Shown: in pieces, positions 30,906 through 42,525 of the stretch
Layout of the letters: the number at the start of each line of letters is the position of its first letter
How positions within the stretch are numbered: position 1 is the stretch's first letter
Origin: Ambrosia x helenae
Taxonomy: Eukaryota > Streptophyta > Magnoliopsida > Asterales > Asteraceae
DNA length: 64,000 nt
Assembly: GCA_030844895.1 (NCBI GenBank)
Contig: CM061230.1
Span: 4,256,705-4,320,704, forward strand
Reading direction: 5' to 3'
The notes under the pieces: generated by a model
The model's input: the letters and a program-made list of their open reading frames with translations, nothing else
Told to the model about the DNA's origin: nothing
Databases searched by the model: none
Position numbers and translations under genes: made by a program

Positions 30906-32143
30906 CTGCTGTCGTAAACGTATTTTGACATCCCGGAACATGATTTGACACCTAGGAACATGATAGGAACCCCGGGATACACCCAATGACTTAGTAACAC
31001 GTGTTCGGACTTGTTTATGCGTTAATTGAACATTATGCTAGACTAGGTGAACTCTTGCGCGTATTAAGTGTTTAATTGCATATGTTGCATGATGTCTTGT
31101 ATTTGTCTAACACGTGAGATGTCGAGTCACCAATGGGATGTCGAGTCTTGTCGGGTACGGTCGGTTTAACAGTCAAAGGTGTTTTCAAACGTTTATGGTT
31201 ATGGTCTGGACATTCGGGGACTAGTTAACCTACGGGTTATTAGTCTGGATACTTATACACATCTTATGATAGGTCGCCGCTATTTGGGGCTATCATAGCA
31301 TACCGATTTAACTGTTTCAAGTAACGCTATCTAAGGTGAGTTCACGGCCCCACACTTTACTGGTTTTGTTTTCGGGGTGAGAAACATGCTTATACATTTT
31401 GATCACACATTTACATGTTATATATTATAAACACACGTTTTCATGTTATACTATGGCTCACACTTTATTACTATACGGTTCATCTAAGTCCCTTAGAAAC
31501 CACTAATACGGGGATGTAGCGGGAAAATGTGGATGGCGCTATTGGGCCTGACAAACCCCACTCGACGGCTGGAGGCCGGGCGAGTGCATATTGTCTCAAT
31601 CACACTAGGCTTACCGAAGATGAGGTAGTCTGTAAACAAGGGTATCACACAGTCAGCAATGGTTTTGCCCGTATGAGTAACACACTTGACGCCTAGCTAG
31701 CGTACGAACAAGCATAGTATGAACCGTAACAATGACAGTAACAGTAACGGTAACAGTTTTTAAAGGATTAATGAAACGCTTATTGAAAAAGAAAAACCTG
31801 TGAACTCACCAACATTATATGTTGACATTTTTGGCATGTTTTCTCAGGTCGCTAAGGTAGCGGTTAATGGACTAGGCGCACGGAGTCTTGCACGGCGTCT
31901 AGAAGTCTTGTTGCATATTAAACAATGTTTGTAAAACTGTAATATGTCTTTTGGTTGTAAACAAGAAATGCTTCTGCTGCTGGTTTATGGCTCAAAGCAT
32001 ACTGTTTTGGTTGCTTCATGGAATGTCTTTCGTATTTTCTTACATTTAGTTGTCGTTTATTGTGACCGTTGACTTGGATCCTGGTGTGTCACGCGCCTCG
32101 CAGTAAAACCCCGCATGTGGAAATTTGAGGGTGTGACATGTGT

Positions 32144-33097
32144 AATCGATCTTCTTGTATCTTTTCTCATTTTTAGATCTGAAAAAGCAAGTCATTTATT
32201 TGAAAGGGTCAAAAAGGATTATTTAAGAGGGTTTTTTTAGATCATACAAAATGAGTAGGTTTTGAGTTGACGAAGGTGGTGAGACTAGTGTTTTTTAGAG
32301 GCTTTTTTAGAGTGGGGAAGAGGTAGACGGTGGTGGTGGTGAACGGCGGTGGTGATGAGGTGGACGGAAAATGGTGGTGTTTGACCAGATCTGAAATTAA
32401 TATACATTTTTTTTTTGTTTGATAAAACCTATTATCAAGATAAAATGTGTTCAAAAGTGGTTTGTAGGGTTTAACAAGATCTAAATTGTTGCTCTCTTGT
32501 TCCAAATGCAGTAAGATTCCTTAGTTCAAAGTCTGTGGGTCTATTGGTCAGTTGCCTACATACATTGGTGAGTAATTGTATTTGCATATTTATTTATTAA
32601 ATAGTTATGTGCTCTTTGAATAAAGATCTTTCTCAAGGTAAAAAGAGACGTAAGAGGATACATACAAATGGTAATTAAAGTTTAAGTTTCTTAAATGTCT
32701 TTTTATTCGTGTTCTTTTATTACTATAGTCTTATTACGCAAAAAATGTAACAAGATTACAATTTTTATTTGTGACAGATGGGCTGTTGATGAAGATAGAG
32801 AATATCATGAGATGTTTTTGTTATGATGAGTTGTAGTTCTATTAATTTGTGGGTTTTGTCATCTTCAACCTTGGGGTTTATGGTTTCTTGTATGTGTTCT
32901 TTCAATTATCATAGTAACAAAAGCTTTAACAAAAGTTGTTACATACTAGAAATATAAGTTGTGATCGGGTCCTCCTATTTTTATGTAGTAACATATTTGT
33001 TACTGTGTTTTAGTGTAAAAGTTGTAACATATTATAAGAAATAGGACAAGTTTGTTCACTTTGTTTATTGACTTTTGTAATATTAATCTAATCGGGT
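32144..33097. other. No feature recognised
   Basis: A/T-rich DNA with dispersed tgtaacat words (32740-33040). A cggtggtgg-rich stretch lies at 32320-32380. No coding frame is supported. Confidence 0.4.
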
Positions 33098-33109
33098 TCT
33101 ACTATTTTT

Positions 33110-33334
33110 TTGTTTTTGTTTTGGAGAGTAGTGTTTCAGTGGTAAATCCTGTGTTGCAAAGCGACCACTGCCCAGGATCGAATCCCATAGCATCACATGG
33201 GTTTCTCCTTTCAAACCCAAGCGGCTATTTTTTTGGTGGAGCGTGAGATTCGAACCTGAGACCAAACCCGGGCAGGAACCCTCCAAGGAGGTAAACCTTC
33301 CCACATCAAACCACTTGGGCTGGAGATCATTGGC
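33110..33334 (-). mobile_element. SINE of a second family
   Basis: On the minus strand: A-box-like AGCCCAAGTGGTT, B box GGTTCGAATCTC and an A-rich end (CAAAACAAAAACAAA). It is flanked by a perfect 12 bp duplication TCTACTATTTTT (33098-33109 and 33335-33346). The plus strand also carries B-box-like GGATCGAATCCC, so both strands show tRNA-like boxes. Head and body are unlike the SINEs at 15 and 18.7 kb. Confidence 0.87.
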
Positions 33335-33346
33335 TCTACTATTTTT

Positions 33347-33820
33347 ATGTAACAATGTTTTAGTGTAAAAGTTGTAACATATTATAAGAAATAGGATAAG
33401 TTGTTCACTTTTGTTTATTGACTTTTGTAACATTATAAACATTGTAACATTATAATTTGTAACATGGAAAGTTTACAAGTGTACCATATTTATTATATTT
33501 ATTACACACTTGCACAATTGTAAAATATGTATTTATTGTAGTGGAAGTAATTAAAAAATATTAAAGGTCTTAAGAGAGAGAAAAAGTACATTCATAAAAG
33601 AAAAAAAAATGATGGGCTGTTAGAAAGTTAAAAAGTTGTCAGGAAAGAGCAAAATATCAATTGCCACTTTTACCCTTATTGTCTTTTTTGTTCTTATTTT
33701 TATTGTAAATTATAAATCAGAAAAGTAGAATAAACATGGGCCATTGATCAAGGTGTTTGAATGGCTAAGATTAAGTTTTCTAAATTTTCTTAACTGGAGA
33801 GGGTTTTCAATTTATCCTCC

Positions 33821-33829
<9 letters not shown>
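33347..33829. other. No feature recognised
   Basis: A/T-rich spacer with repeated gtaacat words. It ends at ccccctatatata, the edge of a TA tract, which may be one end of a lost foldback element. Confidence 0.4.
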
Positions 33830-33855
<26 letters not shown>

Positions 33856-33858
<3 letters not shown>

Positions 33859-34263
33859 GAAAGTTAATTTGAGAACACCTATATTTCATGCGAACCGTGA
33901 GAACGGCATCTAAAACCATTCAAATTCAAAATTTCTTTTTACACGTGTCTTTATTACTAAAATACAATCCCAAAACACAATTTATGCGTAAAAATTCAAA
34001 CGTATACGGAAATAATTTGTTTTTACACATGTGTAAATTTACTGTTTATACATGTGTAAACTGCTTCATTTACACATGTGTAAAAAGTTAATTTGAAAGT
34101 GTTTTTGCAAGAAAATATGAATTATTTGGAAAGAAAATTCATCTATTAATATTTTATTTTGATTATAATGAGGCTTGTATTAAAAAAAATTGATTTTGAT
34201 TGATTTTTTTACTTGTTCTCACGGTTCTCACGATATTTAGCGTTCTCAAGATAACCCTCCCCT
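33856..34263. mobile_element. (TA)n-bounded element, family C copy 1
   Basis: It lies between TA tracts, starting GGGGAAAGTTAATTTGAGAAC and ending GTTCTCAAGATAACCCTCCCC. The ends are partly inverted (TTGAGAAC / GTTCTCAA; CCGTGAGAAC / GTTCTCACGG). Three palindromes TTTACACATGTGTAAA (or variants) lie in the centre (34021-34085). No protein. Confidence 0.78.
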
Positions 34264-34290
34264 ATATATATATATGTATATATATATATA

Positions 34291-34651
34291 GGGGAAAGTT
34301 CATTTGAGAACACCTATATTTCATGTGAACCGTGAGAACGACATCTAAAACCATTCAAATTCAAAATTTCTTTTTACACTTATCTTTATTACTAAAATAC
34401 AATCTCAAAAACACAATTTACGCGTAAAAATTCAAACGTATACGAAAATAAATTGTTTTTACACATGTGTAAAAAGTTAATTTGAAAGTGTTTTTGCAGG
34501 AAAAGATGAATATTTGGAAAGAAAATTCATTTATTAATGTTGTATTTTGATTATAACGAGGTTTGTATTAAAAAAAATTGATTTTGATTGATTTTTTTAC
34601 TTGTTCTCATGGTTCTCACAATATTTAGCGTTCTCAAGATAACCCTCCCCT
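34291..34651. mobile_element. (TA)n-bounded element, family C copy 2
   Basis: Same sequence as the preceding copy with about 90% visual identity, but only one central ACACATGTGT palindrome remains. It is separated from copy 1 by a 27 bp TA tract, as in a tandem pair that shares a microsatellite. Confidence 0.78.
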
Positions 34652-34659
34652 ATATATAT

Positions 34660-34730
<71 letters not shown>
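34652..34730. repeat. (TA)n/(CA)n microsatellite
   Basis: About 80 bp of TA units with a short CA run, separating two unrelated foldback elements. Confidence 0.92.
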
Positions 34731-34732
<2 letters not shown>

Positions 34733-35109
34733 CTCATGTACAAATGTCATTTTTCGTACAAAGTGTGAGAAGTCTATGTAGTCATTGTGTTTTAAATTTT
34801 GGCTATGATGTTTTCAATTCTATTTGCATTGTTTTATACGGAAAAACACCAAATGTAACTATTTAAAACACAATCAAATGTATTCTAGACATGAAATATA
34901 AAACACATTGATTACTTTCTTCGTATGGTATTTTAGAGTGCATGTCGAGAATACATTAAATAGTGTGTTTTAAATTGTTATGTTTTGTGATTTTCTATAT
35001 AATACTATGCCAAAAGAATATAAAACATCATTCTTAAAATTTAAAACAAAATGCCTATATAGACTTCTCACACTTTGTATGAAAAATGTTTTTTGTACAG
35101 GAACCCTAC

Positions 35110-35111
<2 letters not shown>
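34731..35111. mobile_element. (TA)n-bounded foldback element, family D
   Basis: It starts GGCTCATGTACAAATGTC and ends TTTTTTGTACAGGAACCCTACCC. The arms TTTTTCGTACAAAGTGTGAG and, inverted, CTCACACTTTGTATGAAAAA pair for about 40 bp. The interior is full of gttttaaa words in both orientations. Related sequence without a clean border occurs at 43315-43640. Confidence 0.75.
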
Positions 35112-35145
<34 letters not shown>

Positions 35146-36002
35146 TAAGTATATAGAGAAAACCTTCCAAAATGAAGATACCCATTCTGTGAACAATATT
35201 AATCCACCTCACCCCACTAATATTTTAATTATAAGGGCACAATTGTCATTTTACATTCCCCCTTTCTTCAATTTTGAATCATTCCAAACCCCTATATAAA
35301 CTAATAATATCACACACACTCTCTCATTCTCTCTCACTCTATGTATGACCACCATCACCTGCCACCACATCCAGCCACCTCCTCCGACCCCGTTACCTGT
35401 GGCACTACACCATGTTTAAACAGAGGCGGTTGATTGAGATTTGGGATTGAGTTAGAACAGATATAGGTAATAAAGAAATGGGCAAGACAGTCGAATATGA
35501 CAAACCTGTGAAGGTGAAAAAGAAATCAAAGAAAACAAGAGCGTGACCGATGATCTGCTGCTGGATTGTGATGGTACCGACAACGTAGAAGCAAATGGCG
35601 GGCATATGAAGAAGAAGAAGAATAAAAAAGGGATAAAAATAGGGAGAAGAGAAAATCAGAACAAGAAGATGGAGAAACAGATTATGACCTTTTAATTAAG
35701 AAATATAGAGAGAAGAAGAGGAAATCAGAATCAAAAGAAAATAGTGATGAAGATTAACATGACAAGGGTAATTTCATAAATGACGATTTTTAGAAGAAGA
35801 ATAAGAAAAAGAGGAAATCGGGTTCTTTTTCAGCCTTATTTTTATTTTATAATATTGTTTTAATAAAAAAATGATTATGGGTTATAATTTATAACATTGA
35901 GTTTGAATGAATCTTTTAGGAATATTTATACTTTATATTGAATTTGACTAAATTAAATCCTTTTCCAATTAAGTTTTCTTCTCGTATTAGCAAAATTCAT
36001 AT
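35112..36002. other. Spacer, possible decayed (TA)n-bounded element
   Basis: A TA tract (35113-35142) is followed by a different left end, GTGTAAGTATATAGAGAAAA, with no matching right end. A ctctct/ccacc stretch (35310-35395) and purine-rich DNA follow. No gene supported. Confidence 0.4.
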
Positions 36003-36011
36003 TTTAATTAA

Positions 36012-37228
36012 GAGTAAAGTCCTTTTTGAGTCCCTGTGGTTTGGTCGTTTTAACTACTTGAGTCCAGAATTCAAACATGTCTCAATCTGAGTCCTACTGG
36101 TTTCTAATCTTAACCACCTGAGTCCAAAATACTAACTCTGTTTAGATTTTCTTAGTTAGATTTTATAAAATTACCAAAATACCCTCACCATTAAAAACAA
36201 ATATATACAGAAACACACACTTGCTCAACCCGTCTCTCTTTCCCACCGTCTCTCTCTCACTCTACTTAACCCCAAACTAGATCATACACCACCATTGACA
36301 CCACCATCGTCACCACCATCAGAATACACTATTGCTACCACCACAACAATACACCACTGCCACCACAATATACAGACACACACAATACACCGTCTCTCTC
36401 TCTCTCTCACTCTACTTAACCCCAAACCAGATCATACCGACCCACCACCACTATAAAGCACCACCATCATACACCACCACAACCTCCATACACCACCATC
36501 GTCACCACCATCGGAATACACTATTGCTACCACAACAACAATACACCACTGCTACCACCACAATACACCACTGCCACCACAATATACAGACACATACAAT
36601 ACACCTCTCTCTCTCCCCTCTCTCTATCTCTCTCTGTTGAAACACCAAAACAACCAGCATAATCCAACCGCTCACCTCCCCTTATCTTTCTTCGGTTAGA
36701 CCACCGACACCGCTCGCTGGATTTCTGCAACTCAGGGATTTTGAAAGCTCACTTAGGTGAAGGTGTTTTGATGTTCTCATAGATCGACGATCGTGGGGCC
36801 TAGGGTAAAATGCGGTGTGGAACGAGGGTGGGCTACATGGTGCAGTAGGGTGATGTGGTGTGTATAGGTGTGGTTGTGTAGATGTGTAGTAGCGGTGGTC
36901 TGAGGTGTGCTGGTGGTGAGTGGTGGTGGGTTTAGATGAATAGAGAGGGGGACAGAGATGATAGGTAGGTTTAGGTTTGTCTGTTTGTCTAATATATATA
37001 ATAAAATTGATAAAGTTAATTTGTAAGTACCTTATGCATCAAATGTTGTAACTTAGGTGTAAATGACTAGTATACCCTTATACTTAACAGATTATTTGGA
37101 TGGTGTTTGTTCTTTGGATTCAAGGAATTAAGATTAGAAACCAATAGGACTCAGATTTAGACAAGTTTGAATTCTAAACTCAAGTAGTTAAACGACCAAA
37201 CCATAGGGACTCAAAAAGGACTTTACTC
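36012..37228. mobile_element. Mutator-type (MULE) non-autonomous element
   Basis: Long terminal inverted repeats of about 120 bp start GAGTAAAGTCCTTTTTGAG at both ends. A perfect 9 bp duplication TTTAATTAA (36003-36011 and 37229-37237) flanks it. Long inverted repeats plus a 9 bp duplication are Mutator hallmarks. The interior holds two diverged copies of a ccaccacc/tctctct-rich segment (about 36190-36420 and 36420-36630) and a G-rich part. It has no transposase. The captured segment has no recognisable coding sense. Confidence 0.9.
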
Positions 37229-37237
37229 TTTAATTAA

Positions 37238-38340
37238 AGTAGCATTTTCATTATTTTGTTGGGGATTTTTTATTCTAGTGTTCAAATTAATTCAATGGTT
37301 TTTTTATTTTATTTGATTTTTTAGGATTTTTAGCAAGTTTCTAGTTTTATGTAAAGAGGTTAAATATGTATGTTATTTGTGTCGAGTAGGAACCACTTAA
37401 AATTGTGTCATGTTTTTTTATCAACATTTTTAATGTTTCGTTGTGAATATGAGAAATATCTAGATAATATATGTTAAGACGTGTGTTTAAAACTGAGGCC
37501 ATACAATATGTTTGAAAGAGACCAACTAACATGTGTTAGGGTTCATATGAAATACGTTATTTCAGAAAACACGTGTTAGTATATGACCTTAACAGATGTT
37601 AGTGATATCGCATTATGTGTTTGAAGGGCCCAACTAACACATGTTAGTATTGGTGCCGATTGTAACGATTGTTTTTATCATTTTTTTTAAATAATTATAC
37701 ATTTTATGTGTTCTTTTTATTTTGTTTGACAAGGCTCTTACGATAGTGTTTGAATCGTGCCCGGGTGTGGATGTGCACTGCATAAACACACGTTCTTCGT
37801 ATATCTTTTGATTTTTCTCTAATAATATTTAACTTTTATTTCTTGTGTATATGTTATTCTTTGTGTGAAGGGATGATTTTTTATATTGGTGCTTAGTGAT
37901 GTTTCATTATGTGTTTGAAAGGGACAAACTAACATGTGTTAGGGTCCATATGACATACGTTATTTCAGGAAAAAACATATGTTAGTATTTGCCCAACTAA
38001 CCTGTGTTAGGGTTCACATGCCATACGTTATTTTTGGAAAAACATATGTTAGAATATGCTAACACATGTTAGTGATGTCTCAGTCTGTGTCTTTGTTGTA
38101 AAACAAGGTCTCGGGGGTCGATTACTCCCCGAGTAATCGCTACAAGGTAGGTTTTCGAGGTCCGAGTACTCTAGGCCTAGGCCAAGTACTCCTCGTGTAC
38201 TCTCCGACTAGCCCGGAAACTCCCCGAGTACTCCCGATCCGACTAGGGAGCGCCTAGCGACTTTTGCAACATTCTGTGTTTTGGAGAGCCCAGCTAACAT
38301 ATGTTATCTTTTGTGCAGGTGAAGAGATGTTTGTGTTAAA
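37238..38340. repeat. Region rich in CTAACANNTGTTAG palindromes
   Basis: Two diverged direct copies (about 37510-37650 and 37914-38080) share tttgaaagggaccaactaac, tacgttatttcag and several CTAACACATGTTAG-type palindromes. A further copy of the palindrome lies at 38294. A GC-rich element interrupts the second copy at 38093-38275. Confidence 0.6.
38093..38275. mobile_element. Small GC-rich MITE with CGAGTACTC words
   Basis: The ends TGTTGTAAAACAAG and, inverted, TGTTGCAAAAGTCG form a short inverted repeat. The flanks TCTGTGTCTT and TCTGTGTTTT look like a slightly decayed duplication. The interior is built of gattactccccgagtaatc and cgagtactc palindromes, in sharp base-composition contrast to its surroundings. 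Confidence 0.6.
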
Positions 38341-38589
38341 AATGAAGATGGGTATCAAGAATGAAGCATATCTAGATCTTTTTTATGTTGTTATGATAGT
38401 TTTTGTATCATTTAGAAATAATTATGTTTGAAGCAATGGTCTTGAAGGTGTGACTTTTTTTTCTTTTCTTTTCTTTTTTTTGAAAGAAGTGGTTTTATCC
38501 TATTCTACTCTTGATGAAAATAAAGTTCCTAGTTTGAACATGATTAATGACTTGCCACATGATTAATGAAATACCTAAACACATTGTGT

Positions 38590-38860
38590 TTTTTCTTATA
38601 TGGACAAAAACCCACCAAAAAATGTCGTTTTTTTTTTATATATCACTATGGTACTCGTTGGAAGGATAATAAAACGTTCGTTAATTTGGTGTAATTTTTT
38701 TTTAAAAATCTCGTATATAAAAGTTATTAACGTTTTAAAATTGTGGGGAAAACATGAGATAGAAAAATACTTTTGGATAAAAATAAGGAGGAAAATGTCA
38801 CATGACACACCCAAGGAGGGGATGCCCTTATTAAGCGTCATATCAGCTTTATTGCTTTCT

Positions 38861-38910
<50 letters not shown>
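38590..38910 (-). mobile_element. Helitron-like non-autonomous copy (fragment 1)
   Basis: It shares, with 42570-42870 and 59225-59577, the block ataataaaacg-ttcgttaatttggtgta-tttt...ctcgtatataaaagttattaacgtt and a cacatgacacacc stretch. Orientation is as at 59 kb. The outer end here is lost in a (TA)n tract (38867-38914). Confidence 0.55.
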
Positions 38911-38914
<4 letters not shown>

Positions 38915-38916
<2 letters not shown>

Positions 38917-39980
38917 TTTTTCTAAACCAAATTTTCAATATCATATTACTTTTTTCTATTAGACGTTCATACAAATAATTATTTGATTATAACTTATTAG
39001 TATTATTATTTTTTATATATGTTTGTAACTTATTAGTATTATTTTATGTTTATAACATATGTTTAACTTTAACTGTTGAATGTATCTTTTTTTAATACAG
39101 TTTCACAATATGAATTAACTAAATTTTAGTGTTTGTTTTAGTTATCGGTATAACCATTTGTTGGTGGTGGCAGTTGACAGTTGACGAGAGTGGTGCAAAT
39201 GGCTTTTTTTTTTATCAAAATGTTTGTAATAATATTGAATTATAGAAATTATACAGAAAATGTTTCATGTAAATTATATGGACTATGAAACATTGTATCA
39301 ACAATAAACATCACATAGTTTTCAGGATTTTTAAATACGTAAATGGTATGTTATAGGTCTAACTACAAACATCTATGTAACATTGTATCAACAACAAACG
39401 TCACATAGTTTTTAGGATCTTTAAATATGTAAATAGTATGTTATAGATTTAACAATGAATGTCACGTACGATTTTTAAATATCTAAATGGACTGTTATAT
39501 TGTAACAGAAATAACGAATGTCACATAATAGAATGGGTACATAACCATTATATATACTATTAATTTACCATGAATAGTGATTTCATTATTATCATTATTA
39601 ATGTTATGTTAAATACTTATAATTTTAAATAATATCAACATATTTGGTACTAGTGTGGTGGTTGTGTTTGTTTGTTTATATGAGCATTATTCAAGTTCAA
39701 TTCTTGCAAGCATAATATGAGGTCTATTTTGGCCACATTTTTTTTTTGCTTTTCTTATTAACTTTTTTTTTCTCATTTTGACCACCAAAAATTTTTTAAA
39801 GTTTTTTTTTTTCCTCATTTTGGCCACACAATGTTTTTTTACTTTTTGTTTAAGTTTTATTTTCCCGTTTTGGCCACCAACTTTTTTATTAAGTTTTTTT
39901 TTTTCATTTTGGCCCCGACATAATGCGTTTTTTTACCCGATTTCACACGGGTTTGGTTTTTGTTGGTTTATTATCCATAT
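38915..39980. other. A/T-rich spacer with ~60 bp repeats
   Basis: From about 39725 to 39915 four diverged copies of cattttggccac(c)a...agtttttttt follow each other. Between 39240 and 39500 two copies of a cattgtatcaacaataaac...taaatggtatgttatag segment occur. No gene recognised. Confidence 0.5.
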
Positions 39981-40352
39981 ATTTAACAACCACGAAATGA
40001 ATAGCTGCTTCACTCTAACGTACGCAGCTGGCTACCGACCACATCTACCGTACGTCATCTCCATCATGTGCCGCGGCTCGCGAGAGATTCCTGGTATTCT
40101 CCGAGTAGATTTTTTTAAAAAAAATTACGTAACACAGATTTTACGTGTGTAACAATGCTGACGTATGATAAAAAAAAATTACGTAGCACATATGTGTAAC
40201 AAATAATCTACTCGGCGCTTTTTTGATTTATTTTGGCCAAAACTAATAAAATTGAATATAAAAGCTATTCTGAAAAAATCAGGAAAAAAAAATATTTTTA
40301 CATAGGGTTTTCACGGGTTTTCACAACTCAAGAGAATTTTTAATTTAACCCA

Positions 40353-40358
<6 letters not shown>
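39981..40358. mobile_element. Foldback element, family A copy 2
   Basis: A central palindrome (ctccgagtagattttttt ... aatctactcggcgc, about 40096-40218) with ttacgtaacacag/tgtgtaacaa pairs resembles the centre of 5582-6004. The right end ...TTTAACCCAACCC abuts a TA tract at 40358. The left arm is diverged, and its edge cannot be fixed. Confidence 0.6.
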
Positions 40359-40379
<21 letters not shown>

Positions 40380-40405
<26 letters not shown>

Positions 40406-40959
40406 CAAATATGTATAATTACAATATACACATATGTATAAATGAAAAAAAATAAAAAAAAAGTAAAAAAATAATTTATTCTTGTATAAAAACTTGTGAT
40501 TAAGCAATATATATATATTATATATATATATATATATATATTGCGTTCAAAGAAATGTGTGGTCTAGAATGTTCTCTTAGTTCTCAAATAGAGGTTGGTT
40601 CTCTTACGATCCCTAATTGTTTCAATGAGAACCTTTGGCCAAATTGAGAACTGGGAGAACCATTCTAGACCATACATTTTTATAAGGCAAAAAATTTTTT
40701 TTTTTTTTGCTTAATCGCCTCTTTTTATACAAGAATATTTTTTTTTCAATATACACATATGTATAACTGAAATCTACACATATGTATAACTGAAAATGTA
40801 ATATACACATATGTATAAATTAAAAAAATAAAAAAAATATTCTTGTATAAAAACCAACGATTAAGCAAAAAAAAATTTTTTTGCCTTTAAAGACATGTGT
40901 GGTCCAGAATAGTTCTTTCGGTTTTAAATAGGGGTTGGTTCTTTTAGGATCCTTACCCT
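40380..40959. mobile_element. Foldback element, family B (tandem partial and full copy)
   Basis: 40611-40959 is a full copy: aatgagaacc...gagaaccattctagac on the left and, inverted, gtggtccagaatagttct...ggttggttctttt on the right, with three ATACACATATGTATAA palindromes between. 40380-40610 repeats only the right half, itself split by a TA tract. It ends ACCC next to (TA)n. Confidence 0.7.
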
Positions 40960-41115
40960 ATATATATATATATATATATTATATATATGGAAATTATAAA
41001 TTGAAAACCTGATTGAGTTGAGAAAACCATGAAAACTCCAGTTACAAAACTTTTTTTTTTTTTTTTTTGAAAAAATTACACAATGTAACAAACATATTTT
41101 TAAGCGTTTTGAGTT

Positions 41116-42277
41116 TTTTTTTTTTTTAACAGTAAACTTTATTAAAAACAGACGGGACCTCAACAGAAGACCCGCCAAAAAACCTTACAATATATACATC
41201 GGGTTATTTATCCAACTATTCACTCTATAGTCTTGAACCTAGAACGATGTTTCAACCAGAAAAACGACATACACTTAATGGTCGCAACCACCTCTACAAC
41301 TCTAGGCGTACTCCCTTGAAAAACCTTCTTATTCCGCTCCTTCCAAATCGCCCAACAAGATATCATAATAATTCCCCGGATAATTTTTTTGGCCCACTTA
41401 GACACCTTCTTTACCTTCTGTACCTTATAAAACTCCTCCAAGTTTCGCAGACTTACCATATCTACCTTGACCCATTTGAAGATGGAAGCTCACACTCCAC
41501 TTGCGAATCCACAGTCAACAAGCAAATGACTAATAGATTCTTCAAAAACATCACACAAGGAACAATTAGTGTCAGGAATGTTTATTCGCCTCTTGACCAA
41601 TGCCAAACGGGTCGGAATCAGGTCTTTTTCTACCCGCCACATCAAAATGTTGACCTTCGCTGGAACCCACGACTCCATTTCATAAGCTGAATCTGCTATT
41701 GCCCGTATCTGTCTCTAATCAGCCGCCCCTCCAGCTCTGCAACCGAGAAACTGTCATAGGTATCCGAACCCCAAACCCATCTATCCTGCAGTTCCGAAAC
41801 AGAAACTTGTGGCAGCACATAACACAAATCCTGCATCTCAGATATAGTCTCGACTGTACATGTATTAATCACCCACGAGTTGCTCAGCATTGTCCTGCTA
41901 TCCCTCGCTAATATCCTCTCCCCCACCAAGCAATTCTTATTATTCTCGAACGCGTATAGAGCTGGCCAACGTTCCAATAACGGCACCGTCCCGAACCATA
42001 CATCCTTCCAAAATCTTGCTACTTCTCCATTTCCAATAATGCACTTAAAATAATACATTAGCCCTTTCCCATGAATCCTAAGCTTATCCAAAAACATCAC
42101 AATCGACTTCCAACATCCGGGTATCGCCTTTTTGGTTGGAAGAAAAATCCACCGTTTACGCTTACCATGAATACTCTCTACAACACGCCTCCATAAAGCA
42201 TTATGATCCTTTTTGAAACGCCACACCCATTTACCCAATAAGGTCGTGTTAACATCAGATAACTTAGAAATCCCCAC
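41116..42277 (-). mobile_element. 5'-truncated L1-type LINE insertion
   Basis: Minus orientation. It is flanked by a perfect 16 bp duplication TTAAGCGTTTTGAGTT (41100-41115 and 42278-42293). A poly(A) tail (poly-T on plus, 41116-41127) lies at its 3' end, and the 5' end is cut inside ORF2 at 42277. Truncation, tail and long duplication are the marks of target-primed reverse transcription. Confidence 0.95.
41220..42277 (-). pseudogene. LINE ORF2 C-terminal part (zinc-binding RVT domain)
   Basis: In order it reads GISKLSDVNTTLLGKWVWRF, then LWRRVVESIHG, ARFWKDVWFG (42277-41696), a frame or stop break, WVPAKVNILMWRVEKDLIPT...NIPDTNCSLCDVFEESISHLLVDC (41678-41490), and CWAIWKERNKKVFQG (to 41220). 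This is the end of a plant LINE polyprotein: the region after the reverse transcriptase, with the CSLC...HLLVDC zinc-binding motif. The polymerase core is missing because of the 5' truncation. Two frame breaks show that the insertion is not recent. Confidence 0.9.
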
Positions 42278-42525
42278 TTAAGCGTTTTGAGTTAAAAAAT
42301 CAAAAAGCGTCGATTAGTTTTTTTTTTTTTTTAAATTGTAACTTTGTTATTACATTCTTGTAACCGACAAGTTACATATGTGACACAACAATTTTGTTTT
42401 TTTAAACAAATTCTTTGGCGCTTTTTTTTTATTTTTTTACTCAAAAAAATAAAAAGAAATTATCCCATTAACTTCTCACGTTAAGGCCTATTTATTGGAT
42501 AAAACTAATTTGTAAAAGAACATTA

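Larger units (their letters stand above)
29418..32138 (+). mobile_element. Ty3-type solo LTR
   Basis: It starts TGTGACACC and ends GGTGTGACA, a 9 bp inverted terminus. A perfect 5 bp duplication TGTGT (29413-29417 and 32139-32143) flanks it, and there is no internal region. It is therefore a solo LTR of 2,721 bp left by LTR-LTR recombination. A TATA box (CTATAAATAC) lies at about 29966. GGTGAGTTCACGGCCCC lies near 31338. Two clusters of CGANTAGG hairpin motifs occur at 29798-29942 and 30748-30905. The family (chromovirus, Tekay-like) is inferred from LTR length and termini. Confidence 0.93.

Noticed and set aside
36332..36640. His/Thr-rich protein frame
   Set aside because: Simple accaccaca repeat inside the Mutator element, without domain or conserved start.
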